Position numbers and translations under genes: made by a program. Of a stretch of DNA of 40,285 bases, positions 24,848 to 32,780 are shown piece after piece. Origin of the DNA: Prevotellaceae bacterium. GTDB lineage: Bacteria; Bacteroidota; Bacteroidia; Bacteroidales; UBA932. The stretch covers positions 1-40,285 of the forward strand of contig JAISYZ010000246.1 in assembly GCA_031269545.1 (NCBI GenBank). The letters run 5' to 3'. Under the pieces are notes generated by a model. The model was not told the DNA's origin. It worked only from the letters and a program-made list of their open reading frames with translations, and did no database searches. The first letter of the stretch is position 1, and each line of letters starts with the position of its first letter.

Positions 24848-25144
24848 ATGAGAATAGTAACATTCAGAATCATACAGGAATATGCAAACAGACACCCCGA
24901 TTCGGATACACCATTGAGAGAGTGGTATAAAAAGGCGAAAGAAAGCGAATGGAAATGTTTTGCTGATATAAAACAAACATTCAACAGCGCCGACAGTATA
25001 GGAAATAACAGATTTGTATTCAATATAAAAGGCAACGATTACAGATTGATAGCCATTGTTATTTTTGCATCACAAAAAGTATATGTGCGTTTTACAGGAA
25101 CTCATTCAGGATATGATAAATTGAAAAATTGTTTAACAATATAA
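24848..25144 (+). CDS. higB: HigB-family toxin of a type II toxin-antitoxin pair
   Basis: This 98-residue protein of the HigB group of RelE-like mRNA interferases is expected to cleave mRNA at the ribosome. It has the family pattern TFRIIQEYANRHPDSDTPL, then WYKKAKESEWKCFADIKQTF, NRFVFNIKGNDYRLI and KVYVRFTGTHSGYDKL near the C-terminus. Length is usual. The toxin-first order is that of higBA. It starts 18 bases after its own promoter and is followed after 11 bases by the antitoxin gene. Confidence 0.92.
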   Translation: MRIVTFRIIQEYANRHPDSDTPLREWYKKAKESEWKCFADIKQTFNSADSIGNNRFVFNIKGNDYRLIAIVIFASQKVYVRFTGTHSGYDKLKNCLTI

Positions 25145-25155
25145 ATAAATGAAAT

Positions 25156-25518
25156 ATGATTAAAAACGAAAAACAGTATAAAGCCGCTTGCGAACGAATA
25201 GAAGAATTACTAAAAGTAGTAAGCAACGATACTCCGACAGACAATAAGGATTTTATTGAATTGGAATTATTATCGGATTTGGTAGCCGATTATGAAGAGG
25301 TAAATTATCCTGTAAAAGAACCTGAACTGGTTGACGTTATCAAGTTACGCATGTATGAAATGGGAATAAATCAGACCCAGCTGTCCGAATTATTGGGCGT
25401 AAGTCCATCTCGAGTAAGCGAATATTTAACAGGAAAAAGCGAACCTACTCTGCACATAGCAAGAACTATAAGTCGAAAACTCAATATTAGCGCCTCTGTT
25501 ATATTAGGAGTATTGTGA
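25156..25518 (+). CDS. higA: HigA-like antitoxin with XRE helix-turn-helix
   Basis: This 120-residue partner of the HigB toxin has a helical N-terminal part (1-50) probably involved in toxin binding. The C-terminal XRE helix-turn-helix spans about 70-95 (NQTQLSELLGVSPSRVSEYL) and is followed by GKSEPTLHIARTISRKL. Antitoxins of this type neutralise the toxin and repress the shared promoter, here presumably at 24799-24829. It is separated from higB by 11 bases. No repressor palindrome is obvious at the promoter. Confidence 0.92.
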   Translation: MIKNEKQYKAACERIEELLKVVSNDTPTDNKDFIELELLSDLVADYEEVNYPVKEPELVDVIKLRMYEMGINQTQLSELLGVSPSRVSEYLTGKSEPTLHIARTISRKLNISASVILGVL

Positions 25519-25590
25519 TCTGTTATTTGTTTGCATTTTATTATCGTTAACCACTATCAATTAATACCAAAGCGAAATCAAAATAACCTG

Positions 25591-25645
25591 AAATATCAAT
25601 CTATTTTGTTGATAATAACTTTATACAAATTGTATTTTGGTAGCA
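25591..25645 (+). repeat. Dispersed element B, copy 2
   Basis: AAATATCAATCTATTTTG, then TTGATAATAAC, ACAAATTGTATTTTGGT. It aligns with the reverse complement of 20947-21004 over nearly its full length. Confidence 0.6.
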
Positions 25646-25734
25646 GTTTGCTTGTCCACAAAATACACATAAAAAATGGAATGCAATTATTTTTCAGCAA
25701 ATCAACATTTTTTACAACTAATCTGTCAGGTTTA

Positions 25735-25795
25735 AAATGCTTGCTTATTAATTTTTGTGTCTGCTAAATTTGCTTTTAATGAGCAACTAATTAAA
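25735..25795 (+). repeat. Dispersed element A, copy 4
   Basis: AAATGCTTGCTTATTAATT, then TTTTAATGAGCAACTAATTA. It is preceded by CTGTCAGGTTT, a half-site of the AACCTG-n-CAGGTT palindrome, as in the copy at 391-452. This suggests the palindrome and element A are parts of one unit. Confidence 0.6.
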
Positions 25796-25838
25796 AATCA
25801 TAAAATGGCAAACTATTCATTCATTTTGAAACTTTTTA

Positions 25839-25846
25839 TAATTTTG
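25839..25846 (+). promoter_or_regulatory. Candidate -7 box of cstA
   Basis: TAATTTTG, 24 bases before the cstA ATG. The nearest upstream TTTG (25825) is too close to serve as -33. Confidence 0.45.
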
Positions 25847-25869
25847 CGAAATAAATAAAACATAAATAT

Positions 25870-27324
25870 ATGATAAGTTTTTGCTTTGCTGTTGCAATTT
25901 TGATTGCAGGATACTTTGTATATGGTAAATTTGCCGAACGTATTTTCGTAATTGATAAACACAGACAAACGCCCGCCTATTCAATGGCTGACAATGTCGA
26001 TTACGTTCCGATGTCGTGGTGGCGTATATTTCTTATTCAATTTTTGAATATCGCTGGATTAGGACCTATTTTCGGCGCAATAATGGGAATTATGTTTGGA
26101 CCTGCTGCATTTTTATGGATTGTTTTCGGGACAATTTTTGGCGGAGCGGTTCACGATTATTTTTCGGGAATGATGTCGGTGCGTAGCGGAGGAGCAAGTT
26201 TGCCCGAACTCAACGGAAAAGAACTTGGCATTGTTGCAAAACAGTTTATGCGAATATTTTCGTTGCTGTTAATGATTTTGGTTGGAGCGGTATTTGTATC
26301 GGGACCAGCAGGATTACTCGCAGGAATGACGCCCGGTTTTATTAACGTTTTGTGGTGGACTGTAATTGTGTTTGTTTATTATATTTTGGCTACACTGCTT
26401 CCTATCGACAAACTCATAGGCAGAATTTATCCTGTGTTTGGCGCAGTTCTTATGTTTATGGCTGCTGGTATATTGGTTTCATTATTTGCAAACAACGCTC
26501 CGATACCCGAAATTACAGGCGGACTGGCAAATCAGCATCCCGACGGATTGCCGATATTCCCAATGATGTTTGTGTCGATAGCATGTGGCGCTATATCGGG
26601 ATTTCATGCAACACAGTCGCCAATGATGGCGCGATGTCTGAAAAACGAAAAATACGGACGGCGATGTTTTTACGGCGCAATGGTTGCCGAAGGCATTTTG
26701 GCATTGATTTGGGCGGCAGCAGCAGCATCGTTCTTCGGCTCTGTTGAAGGATTGCAGGATTATACGGCAAATCTTCCCGAAAAGGCAAATACAGGCGCCG
26801 AAGTTGTAAACATAATATCAAAAACATGGCTTGGAACGTTTGGCGGAATACTTGCTCTGCTCGGCGTTGTTGCAGCGCCTATTACTTCGGGCGACACGGC
26901 TTTGCGTTCGGCGCGTTTGATTGTAGCCGACTTTTTACATGTCAGCCAGCAGCAATTGTCAAAACGACTGTTTGTTGCCCTGCCTGTTTTTGCATTGACT
27001 TTTGTAATACTGTTTTTTGTTCCCTTCAATGTGTTGTGGCGATATTTTGCATGGTGCAACCAAACGCTTGCAGTATTTACGCTTTGGGCAATCACCGTAT
27101 ATCTTTGTCGAAACGGGAAAAATTATTTTATATCGTTATTTCCAGCATTATTTATGACGGCTGTAACATCGACATATATTTTTGTCGCGCCCGAAGGTTT
27201 TGGTTTGAGTATGACTTTATCTAACATAACAGGATTTTCGATAACAGTACTTGTTGGAATACTGTTTGTTTATTACAGAAATAAAATTCGACTTAATGGT
27301 CAGAAAAGCAGGTTTAAATTTTAA
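25870..27324 (+). CDS. cstA: CstA-family carbon starvation / peptide transporter
   Basis: This 484-residue polytopic inner-membrane protein belongs to the CstA family, whose members take up peptides or pyruvate during nutrient limitation. It shows the conserved start of the family (VDYVPMSWWRIFLIQFLNIA, then GLGPIFGAIMG), FGGAVHDYFSGMMSVR and, in the middle, GAISGFHATQSPMMARC. About thirteen hydrophobic segments can be counted. It is shorter than the roughly 700-residue enterobacterial form, as is common in Bacteroidota. It converges with the thioredoxin-like gene with only 15 bases between the stops and no clear terminator. Confidence 0.94.
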   Translation: MISFCFAVAILIAGYFVYGKFAERIFVIDKHRQTPAYSMADNVDYVPMSWWRIFLIQFLNIAGLGPIFGAIMGIMFGPAAFLWIVFGTIFGGAVHDYFSGMMSVRSGGASLPELNGKELGIVAKQFMRIFSLLLMILVGAVFVSGPAGLLAGMTPGFINVLWWTVIVFVYYILATLLPIDKLIGRIYPVFGAVLMFMAAGILVSLFANNAPIPEITGGLANQHPDGLPIFPMMFVSIACGAISGFHATQSPMMARCLKNEKYGRRCFYGAMVAEGILALIWAAAAASFFGSVEGLQDYTANLPEKANTGAEVVNIISKTWLGTFGGILALLGVVAAPITSGDTALRSARLIVADFLHVSQQQLSKRLFVALPVFALTFVILFFVPFNVLWRYFAWCNQTLAVFTLWAITVYLCRNGKNYFISLFPALFMTAVTSTYIFVAPEGFGLSMTLSNITGFSITVLVGILFVYYRNKIRLNGQKSRFKF

Positions 27325-27339
27325 TAAAGGATTCGATAC

Positions 27340-28242
27340 CTACAAACTCAAATATTTTTCTACACTTTCGACAAAGGTATCTTTCAACAAAACTTTCTTG
27401 TCTTTATCGAGCAGATAAAGCACAGGAATGGCACGCAAATCGTATATTTCGTCATTACGTATTGCAAGTTTTTTGTCGTAAGCGTTTATCCAGTTTGCGG
27501 GAATTTGTGTTTGGTATTTCTTCCATCCGTCCAAATCCATATCGGGATAAACAGCCAAAACGGTAAGCAACTCCTCACGTATCACCTGTTGTATAAGTTG
27601 CGAAGCATTTATGCGTTCGGTGTATTCTTTACAGGCATTGCAGTCGGGATTGTTTATAAACAGCAAAACAAAGTCGGTTTTGATGTCGTACAATCTGTGC
27701 GTTATTCCCGATTCGAGCGTATATTCAAAATCGGTTGCCTGATTTCCTGTTCTGTTTTTCATTGCCATTTTCAGGCGATATTCAGCAAGTATTTTATGAT
27801 TTTCGTCAATTAAGTTTGTATTGATGATATTTTGTAGAACGGGAATATATAATTCGTCGCTGCGATAAGGCGAATTTGCTCCGTAAAGATATTGCTCGCA
27901 AATGTTTACAAAACGTATATATGCACTGCTGTCGGATTCGGCTTTTTGCATCATGTTTTCCATGCTTTGCAAAATGGTTTGCATATCGACATATTGCAAA
28001 ATATTCAGAAAATCGGTAAATATTTGAGATGCAGTTTGCCTGTAAGCAGATGAATCGGCAAAATTAAAATCGTTCCAATAATTCAGTGCAATATATTTAT
28101 ATGACTCATGTCTGTCGGTTACTACGACAGGAACGTTAGGCAGGGTAAAATCTTTTGGTTTGCTGATCTTGTCCTGCCTGACATTATTACACGATAACGA
28201 TACTGATAAAAATAATATTAGAAAGAATTTTTTATTCGGCAT
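27340..28242 (-). CDS. Thioredoxin-like lipoprotein (DUF5106 type)
   Basis: I choose the ATG at 28242, which starts a compact lipoprotein leader, MPNKKFFLILFLSVSLSC (lipobox SLSC). An ATG at 28257 would add five residues and is possible. The 300-residue product has an N-terminal helical part (about 40-180), as in the DUF5106 family of Bacteroidota. Its C-terminal thioredoxin-like domain has a CXXC motif (NPDCNACKEY) and the cis-proline segment DLRAIPVLYLLD. It probably acts in the periplasm as a thiol-disulfide protein anchored to a membrane. The start overlaps the stop of the DUF5606 gene by 11 bases, indicating coupling. Confidence 0.82.
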   Translation of the reverse strand: MPNKKFFLILFLSVSLSCNNVRQDKISKPKDFTLPNVPVVVTDRHESYKYIALNYWNDFNFADSSAYRQTASQIFTDFLNILQYVDMQTILQSMENMMQKAESDSSAYIRFVNICEQYLYGANSPYRSDELYIPVLQNIINTNLIDENHKILAEYRLKMAMKNRTGNQATDFEYTLESGITHRLYDIKTDFVLLFINNPDCNACKEYTERINASQLIQQVIREELLTVLAVYPDMDLDGWKKYQTQIPANWINAYDKKLAIRNDEIYDLRAIPVLYLLDKDKKVLLKDTFVESVEKYLSL

Positions 28243-28681
28243 TTTTGATATTTTCATCTTCAGCCGTTTCATCCTTCTCAAAATCAAGCATATCGTTACT
28301 TTGCAACTGATTGTACCAATCGAGTATTTTTTTCATGTGCGAAACGTATAAACGGTCGCGGTCATAATCGGGAAGTATTTCTTCAAAATATTTTTTAAGG
28401 ATTTCGGGATCTGCTTTTTTTATTTCAATATTTATAGCATTACCGTTTTCTTTTTCTTTTATTTTTTCAATTACAGTTACCAGCGACAGTTCTTCCTTAT
28501 CCGTAAAAACCGATATGTCCGACAGCGCGCTTACCTTTGCCGATTCGCCGAAAGCGGTTCTTTTTTTATCATTGAGATTTTCTGCAACAATGCCGTTTTT
28601 TGTCTTTCCTACGAAAGCAAACAAACTTGAATATCCCGAAACGGATAATATTTTTTTCAAATCAATTTTTTTCTCGTTCAT
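28232..28681 (-). CDS. DUF5606 family protein
   Basis: The start is the ATG at 28681; the frame is open three codons further, but only to a TTG. The 149-residue product carries the DUF5606 pattern: DLKKILSVSGYSSLFAFVGK, TKNGIVAENLNDKKR, and later DRDRLYVSHMKKILDWYNQL. The C-terminal tail is acidic. The family is restricted to Bacteroidota and its function is not known. It is first in a two-gene unit with the thioredoxin-like lipoprotein, overlapping it. Confidence 0.85.
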   Translation of the reverse strand: MNEKKIDLKKILSVSGYSSLFAFVGKTKNGIVAENLNDKKRTAFGESAKVSALSDISVFTDKEELSLVTVIEKIKEKENGNAINIEIKKADPEILKKYFEEILPDYDRDRLYVSHMKKILDWYNQLQSNDMLDFEKDETAEDENIKNAE

Positions 28682-28860
28682 ATTTTTCAAATATATTAAA
28701 TTTTACTGCAAAATTAATAAATATTATTAATCACACGTAAAAATAATCTCAATTGACTAAAAGTGATTCAAAGTTAAGATTTTTTCATGGTCTGCGATTA
28801 ATTTTGTGTAACAAGGTTGAACAGTTTGAGAAAGTTGAATAAATAATCAGTCAGTCATTA

Positions 28861-28912
28861 AAAAGTAAAATTCTAAGACACAAAAATTGCTCTTTAAGGA
28901 TAGACTATTTAA
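28861..28912 (+). repeat. Dispersed element A, copy 5
   Basis: AAAAGTAAAATTC, ACACAAAAATTGCTC, then TTTAAGGATAGACTATTTAA. The 3' part matches the other copies best (compare 16901-16948). It lies in the 275-base gap before DUF5606, which otherwise shows no signal. Confidence 0.5.
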
Positions 28913-28966
28913 TATTGTCATAATTATCAATCAATCAGATTATTAAAAACATTAAATTATCGTGCC

Positions 28967-30037
28967 TTATTCTATTGTGATAAAACATAAATCTGCAACA
29001 TCTGTCATTTTTGCATTTTCGGGAGATTTAAATATCACAGGTAACTGAATAATTTTTTTATCTAAAAGTAAATCAATTATATCCCACATCATTTCGTGGT
29101 AAAAAATGAGAACTGTTTCGCTGTTATCTCTGAATTTGTACAATGTTTTAAGTGTATCAATATCTACTGTTTTAACAAATGCTGATAATATCTTATCTGT
29201 TATTTTATTTGAAATCAAGCGCAAATCGTTGCTTTCTCTTTCGTCAATAACAGGGATTGTTAAATTTGAATTTTTATCAAAAAAGCCAAAAGGTGAAAAT
29301 TTGTCTATAATTTTTTTGTCCGTGATTTTATCCTCATTATCCAACGATTGTAAAAATTCATCTAATTCGGGCATTTTGTTTGTTAATTTTTCCAACTCCG
29401 ACCAATTTAATTTGAACGTATATTTACCTCCCATTGCAAACGAATTTGTACCACAGGAAAAAGTGCGCTTGGGTGTTAAAAACCAATAATTTCCACTCCA
29501 TATTCCATCTACCGATATTCGTTCTTTTATAATTCCGTCTTGTTCAAACCTGTCCCATATCAAGCCATCAACTACATAAGAAAATAAAATGGAAAATGCA
29601 TTTTGCGAACGATTGTTTTTTGATAAAAAAGCAACCAGTTCCTTACATTCTTCTTCTATTTCGGAGACTACAAATTTTGCTGCCTGCTGCGACTGCTGCC
29701 GTAAAGCAACAGTTTGTTCTTTATCCAAAATTGGAATGCTGGTTTTGTATATATCTTGGTTCCTTTCTATTAAGTGTTGAGACCGTAAAAGTAGCCACTG
29801 ACTTCGTGTATAGGGTATTTTTAAAGAATCCAGTTCTGCTAATGTAAGCCCGTTTTTCATAGCCAGCAAAAGTTGCCAGTTATTATCGGCATTTACAATC
29901 GTATAAGGGTGAAAAGCATTGTTCATTGAACAGAAACAAATATCTTCCCAGTTATTTATTTTATTATAATCTATTGATTGTGAGTGCAAATATAAATTGT
30001 TTACTGTAAATGCAAAGAAGAAAAGCAATGGTTTCAT
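28967..30037 (-). CDS. Exported protein of unknown function
   Basis: This 356-residue protein starts with a short hydrophobic leader (MKPLLFFFAFTVNNLYLHSQ) that looks like a signal peptide cleaved before SIDYNK. I recognise no family. The segment NGLTLAELDSLKIPYTRSQW (about 62-81) has a helix-turn-helix-like look, but in an exported protein this is probably incidental. The middle has a DRFEQDGII and WSGNYWFLTPKRTFSCGTNS region rich in aromatics, and the C-terminus is helical. It stands alone, directly beside tRNA-Gln. No binding residues can be assigned. Confidence 0.65.
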   Translation of the reverse strand: MKPLLFFFAFTVNNLYLHSQSIDYNKINNWEDICFCSMNNAFHPYTIVNADNNWQLLLAMKNGLTLAELDSLKIPYTRSQWLLLRSQHLIERNQDIYKTSIPILDKEQTVALRQQSQQAAKFVVSEIEEECKELVAFLSKNNRSQNAFSILFSYVVDGLIWDRFEQDGIIKERISVDGIWSGNYWFLTPKRTFSCGTNSFAMGGKYTFKLNWSELEKLTNKMPELDEFLQSLDNEDKITDKKIIDKFSPFGFFDKNSNLTIPVIDERESNDLRLISNKITDKILSAFVKTVDIDTLKTLYKFRDNSETVLIFYHEMMWDIIDLLLDKKIIQLPVIFKSPENAKMTDVADLCFITIE

Positions 30038-30073
30038 AATTCTTTAATTTTAATGTTTGATAACATATTTTTG

Positions 30074-30146
30074 TTGTCCTGTCAAGGCTCGAACTTGAAG
30101 TCTTCTGATCCAGAGTCAGACGTGTTGCCAATTACACCACAGGACA
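30074..30146 (-). tRNA. tRNA-Gln (CTG)
   Basis: On the minus strand: acceptor TGTCCTG/CAGGACA, D stem GTGT/ACAC, anticodon stem TCTGA/TCAGA with loop CTCTGGA (anticodon CTG, reading CAG), and T stem TCAAG/CTTGA with loop TTCGAGC. Length 73, discriminator A, CCA not encoded. The anticodon and the TGTCCTGTGGTGTAA start fit bacterial tRNA-Gln. Confidence 0.95.
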
Positions 30147-30176
30147 GTTTGTGCATGAAAATTGCTTTTCGGAGTG

Positions 30177-30184
30177 CAAAATTA
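30177..30184 (-). promoter_or_regulatory. Candidate -7 box of tRNA-Gln
   Basis: TAATTTTG on the minus strand, 30 bases before the mature tRNA end and just past the stop of the upstream membrane protein gene. The -33 position would lie in that gene and is not clear. Confidence 0.4.
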
Positions 30185-30187
30185 TAA

Positions 30188-30763
30188 TTATTTTCCGGGA
30201 CGACGATAATTTATAATAGATTTTTTTTTCGGAAATATTCCTTTTCGTACACTGCGCACATCTTCAACAACATAGAAAATATCAGGATTGAACTCGTTTA
30301 ATATTTTCTGAACTTCGCTACCGAATTTGCGTGCTGCAACAACTTGTAAAATGTCAACATTACCTTCCGAACCTTCGGCGTGCGTCAATGTTGCTCCAAA
30401 TCCATTGCTGCGAAAAATATCGGCTAACTCCTGTCCTCCTTTTGTCGCAAAAATACGCATAAAAACCGTACCTATTGCAATGCGTTCTTCTACAAGCATT
30501 CCCACGAAATTTCCCATTGCATAACCGCCAGCATAAGCGGCATAACAAACCATATTGTTTGCGCTGTTCAGCAGTTCGCTTATCACGATAATCCAGATAA
30601 ATACTTCAAAAAATCCGAGAAACGGCGCAATATATTTATGTCCGTGCGCAACAAAAATCACTCGTAATGTGCCAAGTGTTACATCGCATATACGAGCAAA
30701 AAAAATCATTATCGGCAATGCGACATACGAAAACGTATCAATATTCATATTATCAAAAAGCAT
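30188..30763 (-). CDS. DUF5698/DUF2179 membrane protein (UPF0316)
   Basis: This 191-residue inner-membrane protein has three hydrophobic helices (about residues 12-33, 44-63 and 67-90) with the UPF0316 signature FFARICDVTLGTLRVIF and FLGFFEVFIWIIVIS. A cytosolic DUF2179 domain follows (about 100-180: KGGQELADIFRSNGFGATL, then GNVDILQVVAARK). The DUF2179 part occurs in several membrane proteins and is suspected to bind a small ligand; the function is not known. It lies directly upstream of tRNA-Gln on the same strand. ATG codons occur at residues 1 and 6, and the first is taken. Confidence 0.88.
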   Translation of the reverse strand: MLFDNMNIDTFSYVALPIMIFFARICDVTLGTLRVIFVAHGHKYIAPFLGFFEVFIWIIVISELLNSANNMVCYAAYAGGYAMGNFVGMLVEERIAIGTVFMRIFATKGGQELADIFRSNGFGATLTHAEGSEGNVDILQVVAARKFGSEVQKILNEFNPDIFYVVEDVRSVRKGIFPKKKSIINYRRPGK

Positions 30764-30952
30764 AATTATTTATGTCTTCTAAAAGTTTTATTTTTATTCT
30801 ATTAAATTTTGATGCAAAATTACTAACATTTATTTTATTTCAAAATATTATTTTGCATAACCTTAAAAAAGAGTTTTAGAATTTACTAATATAAACATGC
30901 AAAATATTGCTTCCCATTTTCAATTTTTTACCGATAGTCCGTAATTGTTTTG

Positions 30953-30960
30953 TACCTTTG
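30953..30960 (+). promoter_or_regulatory. -7 box of prfC
   Basis: TACCTTTG, 18 bases before the prfC ATG at 30978. It lies inside the longer frame beginning at 30945 and so supports the later start. Confidence 0.55.
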
Positions 30961-30977
30961 CGCCTCAAAATAAGAAA

Positions 30978-32558
30978 ATGGATTTACAATCAGAAATAAA
31001 ACGCCGTCGCACTTTTGCGGTTATAGCACATCCCGATGCGGGAAAAACAACATTAACCGAAAAACTTTTGCTTTTCGGCGGAGCCATTCATACAGCAGGC
31101 GCCGTACGTTCAAACAAAATCCGTAAAACGGCAACATCCGATTTTATGGAAATCGAACGGCAGCGTGGCATATCTGTTGCCACAGCCGTAATGCAATTCG
31201 AATATCAGGGTTTGAAAATAAATATTCTCGATACTCCCGGACACGAAGATTTTGCCGAAGATACTTATCGCACCTTGACTGCCGTAGATAGCGTAATCAT
31301 TGTGATTGACGGTGCAAAAGGAGTCGAAACGCAAACATTAAAACTGATGAATGTTTGCCGAATGAGAAAAACTCCGGTAATTGTTTTTGTCAACAAACTC
31401 GACCGCGAAAGTAAAGATCCTTTTGACTTGCTTGATGAAATCGAAAAACAGTTGCAAATCAAAATCCATCCTTTGACGTTTCCCATAAATATGGGCAGCC
31501 ATTTCAAAGGCGTATATAATCTTTTCGACAGAAAATTAAATCTGTTTTACTCCGAAAATAAACAAACTATTGATTTTGAAACGGTTGAATTTACAGATTT
31601 GTCATCTGCCGAACTTGAAAAATACATTGACGATGATGCCGAAAAACTTCGTAATGATGTTGAACTGTTAGATGGAGTTTACACCGACTTTGATGTAGAA
31701 GAATATTTTCAAGCCAAAGTTGCGCCTGTGTTTTTTGGAAGCGCCGTAAACAATTTTGGAATAAAAGAACTGCTCGACTGTTTTATAAAAATCGCTCCAT
31801 ATCCGCAAAAAACAATTACGGATGTAAGAGAAATCGACCCTTTTGAAGATAAGATGACAGGATTTGTATTCAAGATTCATGCAAACATGGATCCAAATCA
31901 TCGCGACAGAATTGCTTTTTTGAAAATATGTTCGGGCATTTTCGAGCGAAACAAAGCATATACTCACGTTGCATTGGGAAAACAGTTAAAATTTTCGTCG
32001 CCTAATGCATTTATGGCTGATAAAAAGTCAATTGTCGATTTTGCATATCCGGGAGATATTGTTGGATTGCACGATACAGGAAATTTCAAAATAGGCGATA
32101 CGCTCACCGAAGGCGAAGTTATTAATTTCAAAGGTATTCCGAGTTTTTCGCCCGAAAATTTTCGTTATATCGAAAATGCCGATCCAATGAAATTCAAACA
32201 ACTTGCAAAAGGCATAGATCATTTGATGGACGAAGGTGTTGCACAACTTTTTACAAGCAAATTCAACGGACGCAAAATCATTGGAACTGTTGGCATGCTT
32301 CAGTTTGACGTCATTCAATACCGACTCGAACACGAATATGGAGCAAAATGTAAATACGAACCGCTGCATCTTTACAAAGCCTGCTGGATAAAAAGTGATA
32401 ACGCCGTCCAACTTGCCGACTTTATGAAACGCAAGCATACAAACATGGCAATCGACAAGCATGGACGCGATGTTTATCTTGCCGATACGGCTTTTGCGCT
32501 GCAATCGGCACAAAGCAATTTCGGCGATATAAAGTTCTATTTTACAAGCGATTTTTGA
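30978..32558 (+). CDS. prfC: Peptide chain release factor 3
   Basis: This cytoplasmic GTPase removes RF1 or RF2 from the ribosome after termination. I use the ATG at 30978 ([19 protein letters not shown]); the longer frame includes the promoter box. The 526-residue chain shows G1 AHPDAGKTT (17-25), the effector ERQRGISV, G3 DTPGHEDF and G4 NKLDRE, then the RF3-specific C-terminal domains including [15 protein letters not shown] and [15 protein letters not shown]. It is full length for the family and has its own promoter. A short palindromic repeat (32567-32607) follows the stop. Confidence 0.96.
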   Translation: MDLQSEIKRRRTFAVIAHPDAGKTTLTEKLLLFGGAIHTAGAVRSNKIRKTATSDFMEIERQRGISVATAVMQFEYQGLKINILDTPGHEDFAEDTYRTLTAVDSVIIVIDGAKGVETQTLKLMNVCRMRKTPVIVFVNKLDRESKDPFDLLDEIEKQLQIKIHPLTFPINMGSHFKGVYNLFDRKLNLFYSENKQTIDFETVEFTDLSSAELEKYIDDDAEKLRNDVELLDGVYTDFDVEEYFQAKVAPVFFGSAVNNFGIKELLDCFIKIAPYPQKTITDVREIDPFEDKMTGFVFKIHANMDPNHRDRIAFLKICSGIFERNKAYTHVALGKQLKFSSPNAFMADKKSIVDFAYPGDIVGLHDTGNFKIGDTLTEGEVINFKGIPSFSPENFRYIENADPMKFKQLAKGIDHLMDEGVAQLFTSKFNGRKIIGTVGMLQFDVIQYRLEHEYGAKCKYEPLHLYKACWIKSDNAVQLADFMKRKHTNMAIDKHGRDVYLADTAFALQSAQSNFGDIKFYFTSDF

Positions 32559-32566
32559 TTTTAGAG

Positions 32567-32607
32567 CGTCATTGTGAATTAGCCTGAAACAACCGAAGCG
32601 AATGACG
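32567..32607. repeat. CGTCATT/AATGACG inverted repeat
   Basis: CGTCATT (32567-32573) pairs with AATGACG (32601-32607). The same arms recur at 36874-36898. These palindromes resemble the CGTCATTGCGAG-type repeats found scattered in many bacterial genomes. Confidence 0.55.
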
Positions 32608-32748
32608 AAAACAATACATATTAATAAACAGATAATAATGAATAAAGTTTGGATTATTTTTTCTTTTGTCGGTCTTCGGCGATACCGAATACCCATTATC
32701 AAGATTTCAATTATTTAACAAAATATCTCATGTTAGATTTAAAATGCT

Positions 32749-32756
32749 TATATTTG
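32749..32756 (+). promoter_or_regulatory. -7 box of dcp
   Basis: TATATTTG, 25 bases before the ATG at 32781. It falls inside the longer possible frame from 32649, supporting the later start. No good -33 box. Confidence 0.5.
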
Positions 32757-32780
32757 CAAACTATATTAAAAAAAATTAAA

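Larger units (their letters stand above)
25519..25869. other. Intergenic gap with elements B and A and the cstA promoter
   Basis: A second copy of element B lies at 25591-25645 and a copy of element A at 25735-25795, so both dispersed families occur in one gap. A 78-codon frame at 25531-25767 covers both repeats and I do not accept it. The cstA -7 box TAATTTTG is at 25839-25846. Confidence 0.6.

Noticed and set aside
25531..25767. 78-codon plus-strand frame after higA
   Set aside because: It runs through elements B and A; its length is explained by AT-rich repeat sequence without stops.
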